Shown here piece by piece: positions 1-15,000 of a stretch of DNA of 64,000 nucleotides. Within the stretch, counting starts at the first letter, position 1. Each line of letters opens with the position of its first letter. The notes under the pieces were generated by a model. That model had not been told where the DNA came from and made no database searches. It was given only the letters and a program-made list of their open reading frames with translations. The stretch is from Tanypteryx hageni (lineage: Eukaryota; Arthropoda; Insecta; Odonata; Petaluridae): the NCBI GenBank assembly GCA_028673005.1, contig CM054115.1, forward strand, positions 744,001 to 808,000. The letters are read 5' to 3'. The translations under genes and the position numbers were made by a program.

Positions 1-3000
1 TGAAACAAACTATTAGACAATGAATAAATGAATAAATATATTATATACACACACACACCTATGGGTATGTTTTTTATGTATAAAATGAAAACAATTATAT
101 TACGACGAATTCCTTATCACTTACACAATTATATATTGTATATTGTATTGTTATTGTATATTTTTGCAATTGATTTATGACTTTATCCAACATTGGAAGG
201 AGTTTATTTCTGTTCTTTGTAAAGTCGAAAATTTTCTCTCAGATTCTTAAAATATTTATTATTATGTAACCTATTTGGAATTTTTAGAAATATTACAGAT
301 ATGGAGAAAATCATGTGGTGGCCACATCAGATTTTTCTGATTAAGTTCAGAAAAATACAGATAAGTAAAAAATATAAGTATGCAGATAAATAAAAACTAA
401 CACTAATAAAAATCACGCTGGAAAAAATGGCGAACACAACATAACAGCGGTTTTTCCTTCTTTTTATGTTTATTATACACTTATATTAATTTTACAATAA
501 CAGGTACATTGTCCTGAAAGTTAAATCCATACAAAAAAACCCAAGCAAGGACTCGGGTGTTTGACACTCAGCGACCTGGATATCATTTGTAAAATAGGCG
601 ACGATGCTCAAGGGTTAAATGAAACATTTTTAATTTTTTAGTTAATTCAATTAGATTAAATACCGATTTGTACAAGTTAAAAAGTATATAAGAAACGTAA
701 TTTACTTTTCTTTAAATCAGTTCAGGTCCAAAGGTCGTAGGTCAATTCTTTCTAATTTTAATTTGCAAAAGAGTAAAAGCCTGTAAGTAAAAAAGTCGAT
801 TGTCACGTGTTATCCTATGGAAAATAGAAATAATCTCTCGGAGTCCAACCAGGGTCTTTTTTTGGGATTTTATTTCGTAAATGGCTTTTACTATAAGAGA
901 CGAACATTCCTACCAAATTTCAATCTTCTACCTACTCGGAAAAGTTGTAAAAAATAGCATTACAATCAGTCATAAATGAAGCTATTGCGGATGGAGTAAG
1001 AGAAATATATAGAGTATAGATTAAATTTTGTAGTTTAATTTTTGTAAAATTTTTGGATATTTGATTTTCTTTGTTTAAACTAATAAATTATTTCCTTGAA
1101 TGATTGTACTGACCAACACATGTGATAAAGATATGAAGCTTTGCATAGAGGCACCATTAGTGCTAGCGTCAGGCCCTGTTAGGTACCTACTCTACAAAAT
1201 GTAATCTCATATTGAACCAACATAAACCAGATGTGAAAATTATTTCACACACAATTTAATTGATTATCGGAATTAAACTGACAATCCTACTGTGTGTGCC
1301 ATGTTATGCCTGATTAAATAATACCTTTAATGAATTTAATAACACTTTATTAGGACATTCATTATATATAGACGTGCCTTACAGAGGAGGAGGAGGATAA
1401 AACACACTAGTAGAAGCTGCTTGCATACTGCAAGCATTTCATCTCACCTCGAAAAAACATTAATTTTTCAGAGAGATATTTCATTATGAGAAATATTACT
1501 TTAATTCTAAAGGTTTCTCCTCTGGAGTGGTTTTCGTTTTTTCCTTATGGAACAATAATGGAGTAAAACAATTTATAATTTTTGCAATTTTAAGAATATT
1601 AAACTTTTCCCACATAGAGTTAATATTAATGCCACACATTTCTGCCATATTATAAATTTATAGTACAATCAGAATTGAAATAACATTTATCTAATTTTTA
1701 ACGGCCAAAATAACAATTTTATGGATAAATTGAAATGTTTATTCGTTTACATAGACTAAACTCTAATTAATTCAAAAATTTCAGCTCTCTAACTCGCCCC
1801 GTAGTATCTAAACATTTACCTATTTGTTTAAACTTGAAGAATTTTTAACTGCCAAACAAAATAAAACATCAAAATTTCTATAATCCCTATTTCGTTTTTT
1901 ACAAATGCTATCTCTAAAAAAATTTCAGCTCCGTAGAACATTCGGAAATACATTAACCTAGAAAATTTGTTTAAAAAATTGCGATTTTTTAGCGGTCGCA
2001 TTGTTGCACTTTTCCAAGATTTTCGTTTTTTCTAATCGGTTTTGCACAAAATCCTACCTAAGAAAAAATTTCGAATCTCCAGCTCTCCTGGAAGTGCCTA
2101 AACATTAGTATCCTCCTATATGTATGTTATATCCTCCTCCTCCGTAAGAAACGTCTATATACTAGTAGAAGGTGCTTGCATGCTGCAAGCATTTCATCTC
2201 ACCTTGAAAAAACATTTATTTTTCAGACAGATATTTCACCATTAAAATTATTCTATTAATTCTAAAGATTTCACCTCTGCAGCGATTTTCGTTTTTTCTA
2301 CATGTAAAAATAATAGTTTAAAACAATCCCCAAATGTTGCAATTTTAAACATTTTACATTTTCTCCATTATGGGATACTAATGCTACACATTTGAGCCAA
2401 ATTTTAAAGTTGTAGCACTTCTAGAAGTAAAATAATATTTTTCTAATTGTTTAAAATTGAAACATTTTTAACGGTTTTTGCAATATATATATGGAGAGAT
2501 TGAAATTTTTATTTGTGCAAATACACTGTTCTGTAAATAATTTGAAAATTGCAGCTTCCTAGCTCATCCCGTAGTACCTAAAAAATTATTAAACTTTAAT
2601 GTTCAAATGGGGTTTAAAAAAAACCCTAAAATTCACAATTTTAAAATTTTCCATTTTTATAGTTGGTTATGAGAAAAGTTCTATAATCTTGCAAAATTTC
2701 AGCTTCCTAAACTTATTAGATTGGTCTACACACTGGATTCCGTTTTCCCATGCTAACTTATGGGAGATATTCCGGGGTCTCTGGAGTCGAACCCAAGACA
2801 CTGTAAGCAAAAGTGACAATAATTCCTAATAGATATTGCGACCATCTAGCAACACTGTTAATTTCATTTTTCTAGTTTACCGGCAAGTGCCCATAATTAA
2901 TTTACATAAATGGCGCAATGCTTTTCTTATGGGAAAAAACGCAACTTTCGAAATTTCTGGAGTCGAACTCATGTCACTTAGGTAAGAAGTCTCATTTTAT

Positions 3001-6000
3001 CTGTAGGTTTCTCCATCATATCTACAAAAACTGAAACTTTGAGCTCTCTAGCTCTTGTAGTTTGGGCTGGACATTAGTATCCTCCTGTTATATGTTATAT
3101 CCTCCTCTGTAAGAGTCGTCGATATATAATGATATATAAATATATATATAAATAAATAAAAATATATATATAAATGAAACAAACTATTAGACAATGAATA
3201 AATGAATAAATATATTATATACACACACACACCTATGGGTATGTTTTTTATGTATAAAATGAAAACAATTATATTACGACGAATTCCTTATCACTTACAC
3301 AATTATATATTGTATATTGTATTGTTATTGTATATTTTTGCAATTGATTTATGACTTTATCCAACATTGGAAGGAGTTTATTTCTGTTCTTTGTAAAGTC
3401 GAAAATTTTCTCTCAGATTCTTAAAATATTTATTATTATGTAACCTATTTGGAATTTTTAGAAATATTACAGATATGGAGAAAATCATGTGGTGGCCACA
3501 TCAGATTTTTCTGATTAAGTTCAGAAAAATACAGATAAGTAAAAAATATAAGTATGCAGATAAATAAAAACTAACACTAATAAAAATCACGCTGGAAAAA
3601 ATGGCGAACACAACATAACAGCGGTTTTTCCTTCTTTTTATGTTTATTATACACTTATATTAATTTTACAATAACAGGTACATTGTCCTGAAAGTTAAAT
3701 CCATACAAAAAAACCCAAGCAAGGACTCGGGTGTTTGACACTCAGCGACCTGGATATCATTTGTAAAATAGGCGACGATGCTCAAGGGTTAAATGAAACA
3801 TTTTTAATTTTTTAGTTAATTCAATTAGATTAAATACCGATTTGTACAAGTTAAAAAGTATATAAGAAACGTAATTTACTTTTCTTTAAATCAGTTCAGG
3901 TCCAAAGGTCGTAGGTCAATTCTTTCTAATTTTAATTTGCAAAAGAGTAAAAGCCTGTAAGTAAAAAAGTCGATTGTCACGTGTTATCCTATGGAAAATA
4001 GAAATAATCTCTCGGAGTCCAACCAGGGTCTTTTTTTGGGATTTTATTTCGTAAATGGCTTTTACTATAAGAGACGAACATTCCTACCAAATTTCAATCT
4101 TCTACCTACTCGGAAAAGTTGTAAAAAATAGCATTACAATCAGTCATAAATGAAGCTATTGCGGATGGAGTAAGAGAAATATATAGAGTATAGATTAAAT
4201 TTTGTAGTTTAATTTTTGTAAAATTTTTGGATATTTGATTTTCTTTGTTTAAACTAATAAATTATTTCCTTGAATGATTGTACTGACCAACACATGTGAT
4301 AAAGATATGAAGCTTTGCATAGAGGCACCATTAGTGCTAGCGTCAGGCCCTGTTAGGTACCTACTCTACAAAATGTAATCTTATATTGAACCAACATAAA
4401 CCAGATGTGAAAATTATTTCACACACAATTTAATTGATTATCGGAATTAAACTGACAATCCTACTGTGTGTGCCATGTTATGCCTGATTAAATAATACCT
4501 TTAATGAATTTAATAACACTTTATTAGGACATTCATTATATATAGACGTGCCTTACAGAGGAGGAGGAGGATAAAACACACTAGTAGAAGCTGCTTGCAT
4601 ACTGCAAGCATTTCATCTCACCTCGAAAAAACATTAATTTTTCAGAGAGATATTTCATTATGAGAAATATTACTTTAATTCTAAAGGTTTCTCCTCTGGA
4701 GTGGTTTTCGTTTTTTCCTTATGGAACAATAATGGAGTAAAACAATTTATAATTTTTGCAATTTTAAGAATATTAAACTTTTCCCACATAGAGTTAATAT
4801 TAATGCCACACATTTCTGCCATATTATAAATTTATAGTACAATCAGAATTGAAATAACATTTATCTAATTTTTAACGGCCAAAATAACAATTTTATGGAT
4901 AAATTGAAATGTTTATTCGTTTACATAGACTAAACTCTAATTAATTCAAAAATTTCAGCTCTCTAACTCGCCCCGTAGTATCTAAACATTTACCTATTTG
5001 TTTAAACTTGAAGAATTTTTAACTGCCAAACAAAATAAAACATCAAAATTTCTATAATCCCTATTTCGTTTTTTACAAATGCTATCTCTAAAAAAATTTC
5101 AGCTCCGTAGAACATTCGGAAATACATTAACCTAGAAAATTTGTTTAAAAAATTGCGATTTTTTAGCGGTCGCATTGTTGCACTTTTCCAAGATTTTCGT
5201 TTTTTCTAATCGGTTTTGCACAAAATCCTACCTAAGAAAAAATTTCGAATCTCCAGCTCTCCTGGAAGTGCCTAAACATTAGTATCCTCCTATATGTATG
5301 TTATATCCTCCTCCTCCGTAAGAAACGTCTATATACTAGTAGAAGGTGCTTGCATGCTGCAAGCATTTCATCTCACCTTGAAAAAACATTTATTTTTCAG
5401 ACAGATATTTCACCATTAAAATTATTCTATTAATTCTAAAGATTTCACCTCTGCAGCGATTTTCGTTTTTTCTACATGTAAAAATAATAGTTTAAAACAA
5501 TCCCCAAATGTTGCAATTTTAAACATTTTACATTTTCTCCATTATGGGATACTAATGCTACACATTTGAGCCAAATTTTAAAGTTGTAGCACTTCTAGAA
5601 GTAAAATAATATTTTTCTAATTGTTTAAAATTGAAACATTTTTAACGGTTTTTGCAATATATATATGGAGAGATTGAAATTTTTATTTGTGCAAATACAC
5701 TGTTCTGTAAATAATTTGAAAATTGCAGCTTCCTAGCTCATCCCGTAGTACCTAAAAAATTATTAAACTTTAATGTTCAAATGGGGTTTAAAAAAAACCC
5801 TAAAATTCACAATTTTAAAATTTTCCATTTTTATAGTTGGTTATGAGAAAAGTTCTATAATCTTGCAAAATTTCAGCTTCCTAAACTTATTAGATTGGTC
5901 TACACACTGGATTCCGTTTTCCCATGCTAACTTATGGGAGATATTCCGGGGTCTCTGGAGTCGAACCCAAGACACTGTAAGCAAAAGTGACAATAATTCC

Positions 6001-9000
6001 TAATAGATATTGCGACCATCTAGCAACACTGTTAATTTCATTTTTCTAGTTTACCGGCAAGTGCCCATAATTAATTTACATAAATGGCGCAATGCTTTTC
6101 TTATGGGAAAAAACGCAACTTTCGAAATTTCTGGAGTCGAACTCATGTCACTTAGGTAAGAAGTCTCATTTTATCTGTAGGTTTCTCCATCATATCTACA
6201 AAAACTGAAACTTTGAGCTCTCTAGCTCTTGTAGTTTGGGCTGGACATTAGTATCCTCCTGTTATATGTTATATCCTCCTCTGTAAGAGTCGTCGATATA
6301 TAATGATATATAAATATATATATAAATAAATAAAAATATATATATAAATGAAACAAACTATTAGACAATGAATAAATGAATAAATATATTATATACACAC
6401 ACACACCTATGGGTATGTTTTTTATGTATAAAATGAAAACAATTATATTACGACGAATTCCTTATCACTTACACAATTATATATTGTATATTGTATTGTT
6501 ATTGTATATTTTTGCAATTGATTTATGACTTTATCCAACATTGGAAGGAGTTTATTTCTGTTCTTTGTAAAGTCGAAAATTTTCTCTCAGATTCTTAAAA
6601 TATTTATTATTATGTAACCTATTTGGAATTTTTAGAAATATTACAGATATGGAGAAAATCATGTGGTGGCCACATCAGATTTTTCTGATTAAGTTCAGAA
6701 AAATACAGATAAGTAAAAAATATAAGTATGCAGATAAATAAAAACTAACACTAATAAAAATCACGCTGGAAAAAATGGCGAACACAACATAACAGCGGTT
6801 TTTCCTTCTTTTTATGTTTATTATACACTTATATTAATTTTACAATAACAGGTACATTGTCCTGAAAGTTAAATCCATACAAAAAAACCCAAGCAAGGAC
6901 TCGGGTGTTTGACACTCAGCGACCTGGATATCATTTGTAAAATAGGCGACGATGCTCAAGGGTTAAATGAAACATTTTTAATTTTTTAGTTAATTCAATT
7001 AGATTAAATACCGATTTGTACAAGTTAAAAAGTATATAAGAAACGTAATTTACTTTTCTTTAAATCAGTTCAGGTCCAAAGGTCGTAGGTCAATTCTTTC
7101 TAATTTTAATTTGCAAAAGAGTAAAAGCCTGTAAGTAAAAAAGTCGATTGTCACGTGTTATCCTATGGAAAATAGAAATAATCTCTCGGAGTCCAACCAG
7201 GGTCTTTTTTTGGGATTTTATTTCGTAAATGGCTTTTACTATAAGAGACGAACATTCCTACCAAATTTCAATCTTCTACCTACTCGGAAAAGTTGTAAAA
7301 AATAGCATTACAATCAGTCATAAATGAAGCTATTGCGGATGGAGTAAGAGAAATATATAGAGTATAGATTAAATTTTGTAGTTTAATTTTTGTAAAATTT
7401 TTGGATATTTGATTTTCTTTGTTTAAACTAATAAATTATTTCCTTGAATGATTGTACTGACCAACACATGTGATAAAGATATGAAGCTTTGCATAGAGGC
7501 ACCATTAGTGCTAGCGTCAGGCCCTGTTAGGTACCTACTCTACAAAATGTAATCTCATATTGAACCAACATAAACCAGATGTGAAAATTATTTCACACAC
7601 AATTTAATTGATTATCGGAATTAAACTGACAATCCTACTGTGTGTGCCATGTTATGCCTGATTAAATAATACCTTTAATGAATTTAATAACACTTTATTA
7701 GGACATTCATTATATATAGACGTGCCTTACAGAGGAGGAGGAGGATAAAACACACTAGTAGAAGCTGCTTGCATACTGCAAGCATTTCATCTCACCTCGA
7801 AAAAACATTAATTTTTCAGAGAGATATTTCATTATGAGAAATATTACTTTAATTCTAAAGGTTTCTCCTCTGGAGTGGTTTTCGTTTTTTCCTTATGGAA
7901 CAATAATGGAGTAAAACAATTTATAATTTTTGCAATTTTAAGAATATTAAACTTTTCCCACATAGAGTTAATATTAATGCCACACATTTCTGCCATATTA
8001 TAAATTTATAGTACAATCAGAATTGAAATAACATTTATCTAATTTTTAACGGCCAAAATAACAATTTTATGGATAAATTGAAATGTTTATTCGTTTACAT
8101 AGACTAAACTCTAATTAATTCAAAAATTTCAGCTCTCTAACTCGCCCCGTAGTATCTAAACATTTACCTATTTGTTTAAACTTGAAGAATTTTTAACTGC
8201 CAAACAAAATAAAACATCAAAATTTCTATAATCCCTATTTCGTTTTTTACAAATGCTATCTCTAAAAAAATTTCAGCTCCGTAGAACATTCGGAAATACA
8301 TTAACCTAGAAAATTTGTTTAAAAAATTGCGATTTTTTAGCGGTCGCATTGTTGCACTTTTCCAAGATTTTCGTTTTTTCTAATCGGTTTTGCACAAAAT
8401 CCTACCTAAGAAAAAATTTCGAATCTCCAGCTCTCCTGGAAGTGCCTAAACATTAGTATCCTCCTATATGTATGTTATATCCTCCTCCTCCGTAAGAAAC
8501 GTCTATATACTAGTAGAAGGTGCTTGCATGCTGCAAGCATTTCATCTCACCTTGAAAAAACATTTATTTTTCAGACAGATATTTCACCATTAAAATTATT
8601 CTATTAATTCTAAAGATTTCACCTCTGCAGCGATTTTCGTTTTTTCTACATGTAAAAATAATAGTTTAAAACAATCCCCAAATGTTGCAATTTTAAACAT
8701 TTTACATTTTCTCCATTATGGGATACTAATGCTACACATTTGAGCCAAATTTTAAAGTTGTAGCACTTCTAGAAGTAAAATAATATTTTTCTAATTGTTT
8801 AAAATTGAAACATTTTTAACGGTTTTTGCAATATATATATGGAGAGATTGAAATTTTTATTTGTGCAAATACACTGTTCTGTAAATAATTTGAAAATTGC
8901 AGCTTCCTAGCTCATCCCGTAGTACCTAAAAAATTATTAAACTTTAATGTTCAAATGGGGTTTAAAAAAAACCCTAAAATTCACAATTTTAAAATTTTCC

Positions 9001-12000
9001 ATTTTTATAGTTGGTTATGAGAAAAGTTCTATAATCTTGCAAAATTTCAGCTTCCTAAACTTATTAGATTGGTCTACACACTGGATTCCGTTTTCCCATG
9101 CTAACTTATGGGAGATATTCCGGGGTCTCTGGAGTCGAACCCAAGACACTGTAAGCAAAAGTGACAATAATTCCTAATAGATATTGCGACCATCTAGCAA
9201 CACTGTTAATTTCATTTTTCTAGTTTACCGGCAAGTGCCCATAATTAATTTACATAAATGGCGCAATGCTTTTCTTATGGGAAAAAACGCAACTTTCGAA
9301 ATTTCTGGAGTCGAACTCATGTCACTTAGGTAAGAAGTCTCATTTTATCTGTAGGTTTCTCCATCATATCTACAAAAACTGAAACTTTGAGCTCTCTAGC
9401 TCTTGTAGTTTGGGCTGGACATTAGTATCCTCCTGTTATATGTTATATCCTCCTCTGTAAGAGTCGTCGATATATAATGATATATAAATATATATATAAA
9501 TAAATAAAAATATATATATAAATGAAACAAACTATTAGACAATGAATAAATGAATAAATATATTATATACACACACACACCTATGGGTATGTTTTTTATG
9601 TATAAAATGAAAACAATTATATTACGACGAATTCCTTATCACTTACACAATTATATATTGTATATTGTATTGTTATTGTATATTTTTGCAATTGATTTAT
9701 GACTTTATCCAACATTGGAAGGAGTTTATTTCTGTTCTTTGTAAAGTCGAAAATTTTCTCTCAGATTCTTAAAATATTTATTATTATGTAACCTATTTGG
9801 AATTTTTAGAAATATTACAGATATGGAGAAAATCATGTGGTGGCCACATCAGATTTTTCTGATTAAGTTCAGAAAAATACAGATAAGTAAAAAATATAAG
9901 TATGCAGATAAATAAAAACTAACACTAATAAAAATCACGCTGGAAAAAATGGCGAACACAACATAACAGCGGTTTTTCCTTCTTTTTATGTTTATTATAC
10001 ACTTATATTAATTTTACAATAACAGGTACATTGTCCTGAAAGTTAAATCCATACAAAAAAACCCAAGCAAGGACTCGGGTGTTTGACACTCAGCGACCTG
10101 GATATCATTTGTAAAATAGGCGACGATGCTCAAGGGTTAAATGAAACATTTTTAATTTTTTAGTTAATTCAATTAGATTAAATACCGATTTGTACAAGTT
10201 AAAAAGTATATAAGAAACGTAATTTACTTTTCTTTAAATCAGTTCAGGTCCAAAGGTCGTAGGTCAATTCTTTCTAATTTTAATTTGCAAAAGAGTAAAA
10301 GCCTGTAAGTAAAAAAGTCGATTGTCACGTGTTATCCTATGGAAAATAGAAATAATCTCTCGGAGTCCAACCAGGGTCTTTTTTTGGGATTTTATTTCGT
10401 AAATGGCTTTTACTATAAGAGACGAACATTCCTACCAAATTTCAATCTTCTACCTACTCAGAAAAGTTGTAAAAAATAGCATTACAATCAGTCATAAATG
10501 AAGCTATTGCGGATGGAGTAAGAGAAATATATAGAGTATAGATTAAATTTTGTAGTTTAATTTTTGTAAAATTTTTGGATATTTGATTTTCTTTGTTTAA
10601 ACTAATAAATTATTTCCTTGAATGATTGTACTGACCAACACATGTGATAAAGATATGAAGCTTTGCATAGAGGCACCATTAGTGCTAGCGTCAGGCCCTG
10701 TTAGGTACCTACTCTACAAAATGTAATCTTATATTGAACCAACATAAACCAGATGTGAAAATTATTTCACACACAATTTAATTGATTATCGGAATTAAAC
10801 TGACAATCCTACTGTGTGTGCCATGTTATGCCTGATTAAATAATACCTTTAATGAATTTAATAACACTTTATTAGGACATTCATTATATATAGACGTGCC
10901 TTACAGAGGAGGAGGAGGATAAAACACACTAGTAGAAGCTGCTTGCATACTGCAAGCATTTCATCTCACCTCGAAAAAACATTAATTTTTCAGAGAGATA
11001 TTTCATTATGAGAAATATTACTTTAATTCTAAAGGTTTCTCCTCTGGAGTGGTTTTCGTTTTTTCCTTATGGAACAATAATGGAGTAAAACAATTTATAA
11101 TTTTTGCAATTTTAAGAATATTAAACTTTTCCCACATAGAGTTAATATTAATGCCACACATTTCTGCCATATTATAAATTTATAGTACAATCAGAATTGA
11201 AATAACATTTATCTAATTTTTAACGGCCAAAATAACAATTTTATGGATAAATTGAAATGTTTATTCGTTTACATAGACTAAACTCTAATTAATTCAAAAA
11301 TTTCAGCTCTCTAACTCGCCCCGTAGTATCTAAACATTTACCTATTTGTTTAAACTTGAAGAATTTTTAACTGCCAAACAAAATAAAACATCAAAATTTC
11401 TATAATCCCTATTTCGTTTTTTACAAATGCTATCTCTAAAAAAATTTCAGCTCCGTAGAACATTCGGAAATACATTAACCTAGAAAATTTGTTTAAAAAA
11501 TTGCGATTTTTTAGCGGTCGCATTGTTGCACTTTTCCAAGATTTTCGTTTTTTCTAATCGGTTTTGCACAAAATCCTACCTAAGAAAAAATTTCGAATCT
11601 CCAGCTCTCCTGGAAGTGCCTAAACATTAGTATCCTCCTATATGTATGTTATATCCTCCTCCTCCGTAAGAAACGTCTATATACTAGTAGAAGGTGCTTG
11701 CATGCTGCAAGCATTTCATCTCACCTTGAAAAAACATTTATTTTTCAGACAGATATTTCACCATTAAAATTATTCTATTAATTCTAAAGATTTCACCTCT
11801 GCAGCGATTTTCGTTTTTTCTACATGTAAAAATAATAGTTTAAAACAATCCCCAAATGTTGCAATTTTAAACATTTTACATTTTCTCCATTATGGGATAC
11901 TAATGCTACACATTTGAGCCAAATTTTAAAGTTGTAGCACTTCTAGAAGTAAAATAATATTTTTCTAATTGTTTAAAATTGAAACATTTTTAACGGTTTT

Positions 12001-15000
12001 TGCAATATATATATGGAGAGATTGAAATTTTTATTTGTGCAAATACACTGTTCTGTAAATAATTTGAAAATTGCAGCTTCCTAGCTCATCCCGTAGTACC
12101 TAAAAAATTATTAAACTTTAATGTTCAAATGGGGTTTAAAAAAAACCCTAAAATTCACAATTTTAAAATTTTCCATTTTTATAGTTGGTTATGAGAAAAG
12201 TTCTATAATCTTGCAAAATTTCAGCTTCCTAAACTTATTAGATTGGTCTACACACTGGATTCCGTTTTCCCATGCTAACTTATGGGAGATATTCCGGGGT
12301 CTCTGGAGTCGAACCCAAGACACTGTAAGCAAAAGTGACAATAATTCCTAATAGATATTGCGACCATCTAGCAACACTGTTAATTTCATTTTTCTAGTTT
12401 ACCGGCAAGTGCCCATAATTAATTTACATAAATGGCGCAATGCTTTTCTTATGGGAAAAAACGCAACTTTCGAAATTTCTGGAGTCGAACTCATGTCACT
12501 TAGGTAAGAAGTCTCATTTTATCTGTAGGTTTCTCCATCATATCTACAAAAACTGAAACTTTGAGCTCTCTAGCTCTTGTAGTTTGGGCTGGACATTAGT
12601 ATCCTCCTGTTATATGTTATATCCTCCTCTGTAAGAGTCGTCGATATATAATGATATATAAATATATATATAAATAAATAAAAATATATATATAAATGAA
12701 ACAAACTATTAGACAATGAATAAATGAATAAATATATTATATACACACACACACCTATGGGTATGTTTTTTATGTATAAAATGAAAACAATTATATTACG
12801 ACGAATTCCTTATCACTTACACAATTATATATTGTATATTGTATTGTTATTGTATATTTTTGCAATTGATTTATGACTTTATCCAACATTGGAAGGAGTT
12901 TATTTCTGTTCTTTGTAAAGTCGAAAATTTTCTCTCAGATTCTTAAAATATTTATTATTATGTAACCTATTTGGAATTTTTAGAAATATTACAGATATGG
13001 AGAAAATCATGTGGTGGCCACATCAGATTTTTCTGATTAAGTTCAGAAAAATACAGATAAGTAAAAAATATAAGTATGCAGATAAATAAAAACTAACACT
13101 AATAAAAATCACGCTGGAAAAAATGGCGAACACAACATAACAGCGGTTTTTCCTTCTTTTTATGTTTATTATACACTTATATTAATTTTACAATAACAGG
13201 TACATTGTCCTGAAAGTTAAATCCATACAAAAAAACCCAAGCAAGGACTCGGGTGTTTGACACTCAGCGACCTGGATATCATTTGTAAAATAGGCGACGA
13301 TGCTCAAGGGTTAAATGAAACATTTTTAATTTTTTAGTTAATTCAATTAGATTAAATACCGATTTGTACAAGTTAAAAAGTATATAAGAAACGTAATTTA
13401 CTTTTCTTTAAATCAGTTCAGGTCCAAAGGTCGTAGGTCAATTCTTTCTAATTTTAATTTGCAAAAGAGTAAAAGCCTGTAAGTAAAAAAGTTGATTGTC
13501 ACGTGTTATCCTATGGAAAATAGAAATAATCTCTCGGAGTCCAACCAGGGTCTTTTTTTGGGATTTTATTTCGTAAATGGCTTTTACTATAAGAGACGAA
13601 CATTCCTACCAAATTTCAATCTTCTACCTACTCGGAAAAGTTGTAAAAAATAGCATTACAATCAGTCATAAATGAAGCTATTGCGGATGGAGTAAGAGAA
13701 ATATATAGAGTATAGATTAAATTTTGTAGTTTAATTTTTGTAAAATTTTTGGATATTTGATTTTCTTTGTTTAAACTAATAAATTATTTCCTTGAATGAT
13801 TGTACTGACCAACACATGTGATAAAGATATGAAGCTTTGCATAGAGGCACCATTAGTGCTAGCGTCAGGCCCTGTTAGGTACCTACTCTACAAAATGTAA
13901 TCTTATATTGAACCAACATAAACCAGATGTGAAAATTATTTCACACACAATTTAATTGATTATCGGAATTAAACTGACAATCCTACTGTGTGTGCCATGT
14001 TATGCCTGATTAAATAATACCTTTAATGAATTTAATAACACTTTATTAGGACATTCATTATATATAGACGTGCCTTACAGAGGAGGAGGAGGATAAAACA
14101 CACTAGTAGAAGCTGCTTGCATACTGCAAGCATTTCATCTCACCTCGAAAAAACATTAATTTTTCAGAGAGATATTTCATTATGAGAAATATTACTTTAA
14201 TTCTAAAGGTTTCTCCTCTGGAGTGGTTTTCGTTTTTTCCTTATGGAACAATAATGGAGTAAAACAATTTATAATTTTTGCAATTTTAAGAATATTAAAC
14301 TTTTCCCACATAGAGTTAATATTAATGCCACACATTTCTGCCATATTATAAATTTATAGTACAATCAGAATTGAAATAACATTTATCTAATTTTTAACGG
14401 CCAAAATAACAATTTTATGGATAAATTGAAATGTTTATTCGTTTACATAGACTAAACTCTAATTAATTCAAAAATTTCAGCTCTCTAACTCGCCCCGTAG
14501 TATCTAAACATTTACCTATTTGTTTAAACTTGAAGAATTTTTAACTGCCAAACAAAATAAAACATCAAAATTTCTATAATCCCTATTTCGTTTTTTACAA
14601 ATGCTATCTCTAAAAAAATTTCAGCTCCGTAGAACATTCGGAAATACATTAACCTAGAAAATTTGTTTAAAAAATTGCGATTTTTTAGCGGTCGCATTGT
14701 TGCACTTTTCCAAGATTTTCGTTTTTTCTAATCGGTTTTGCACAAAATCCTACCTAAGAAAAAATTTCGAATCTCCAGCTCTCCTGGAAGTGCCTAAACA
14801 TTAGTATCCTCCTATATGTATGTTATATCCTCCTCCTCCGTAAGAAACGTCTATATACTAGTAGAAGGTGCTTGCATGCTGCAAGCATTTCATCTCACCT
14901 TGAAAAAACATTTATTTTTCAGACAGATATTTCACCATTAAAATTATTCTATTAATTCTAAAGATTTCACCTCTGCAGCGATTTTCGTTTTTTCTACATG

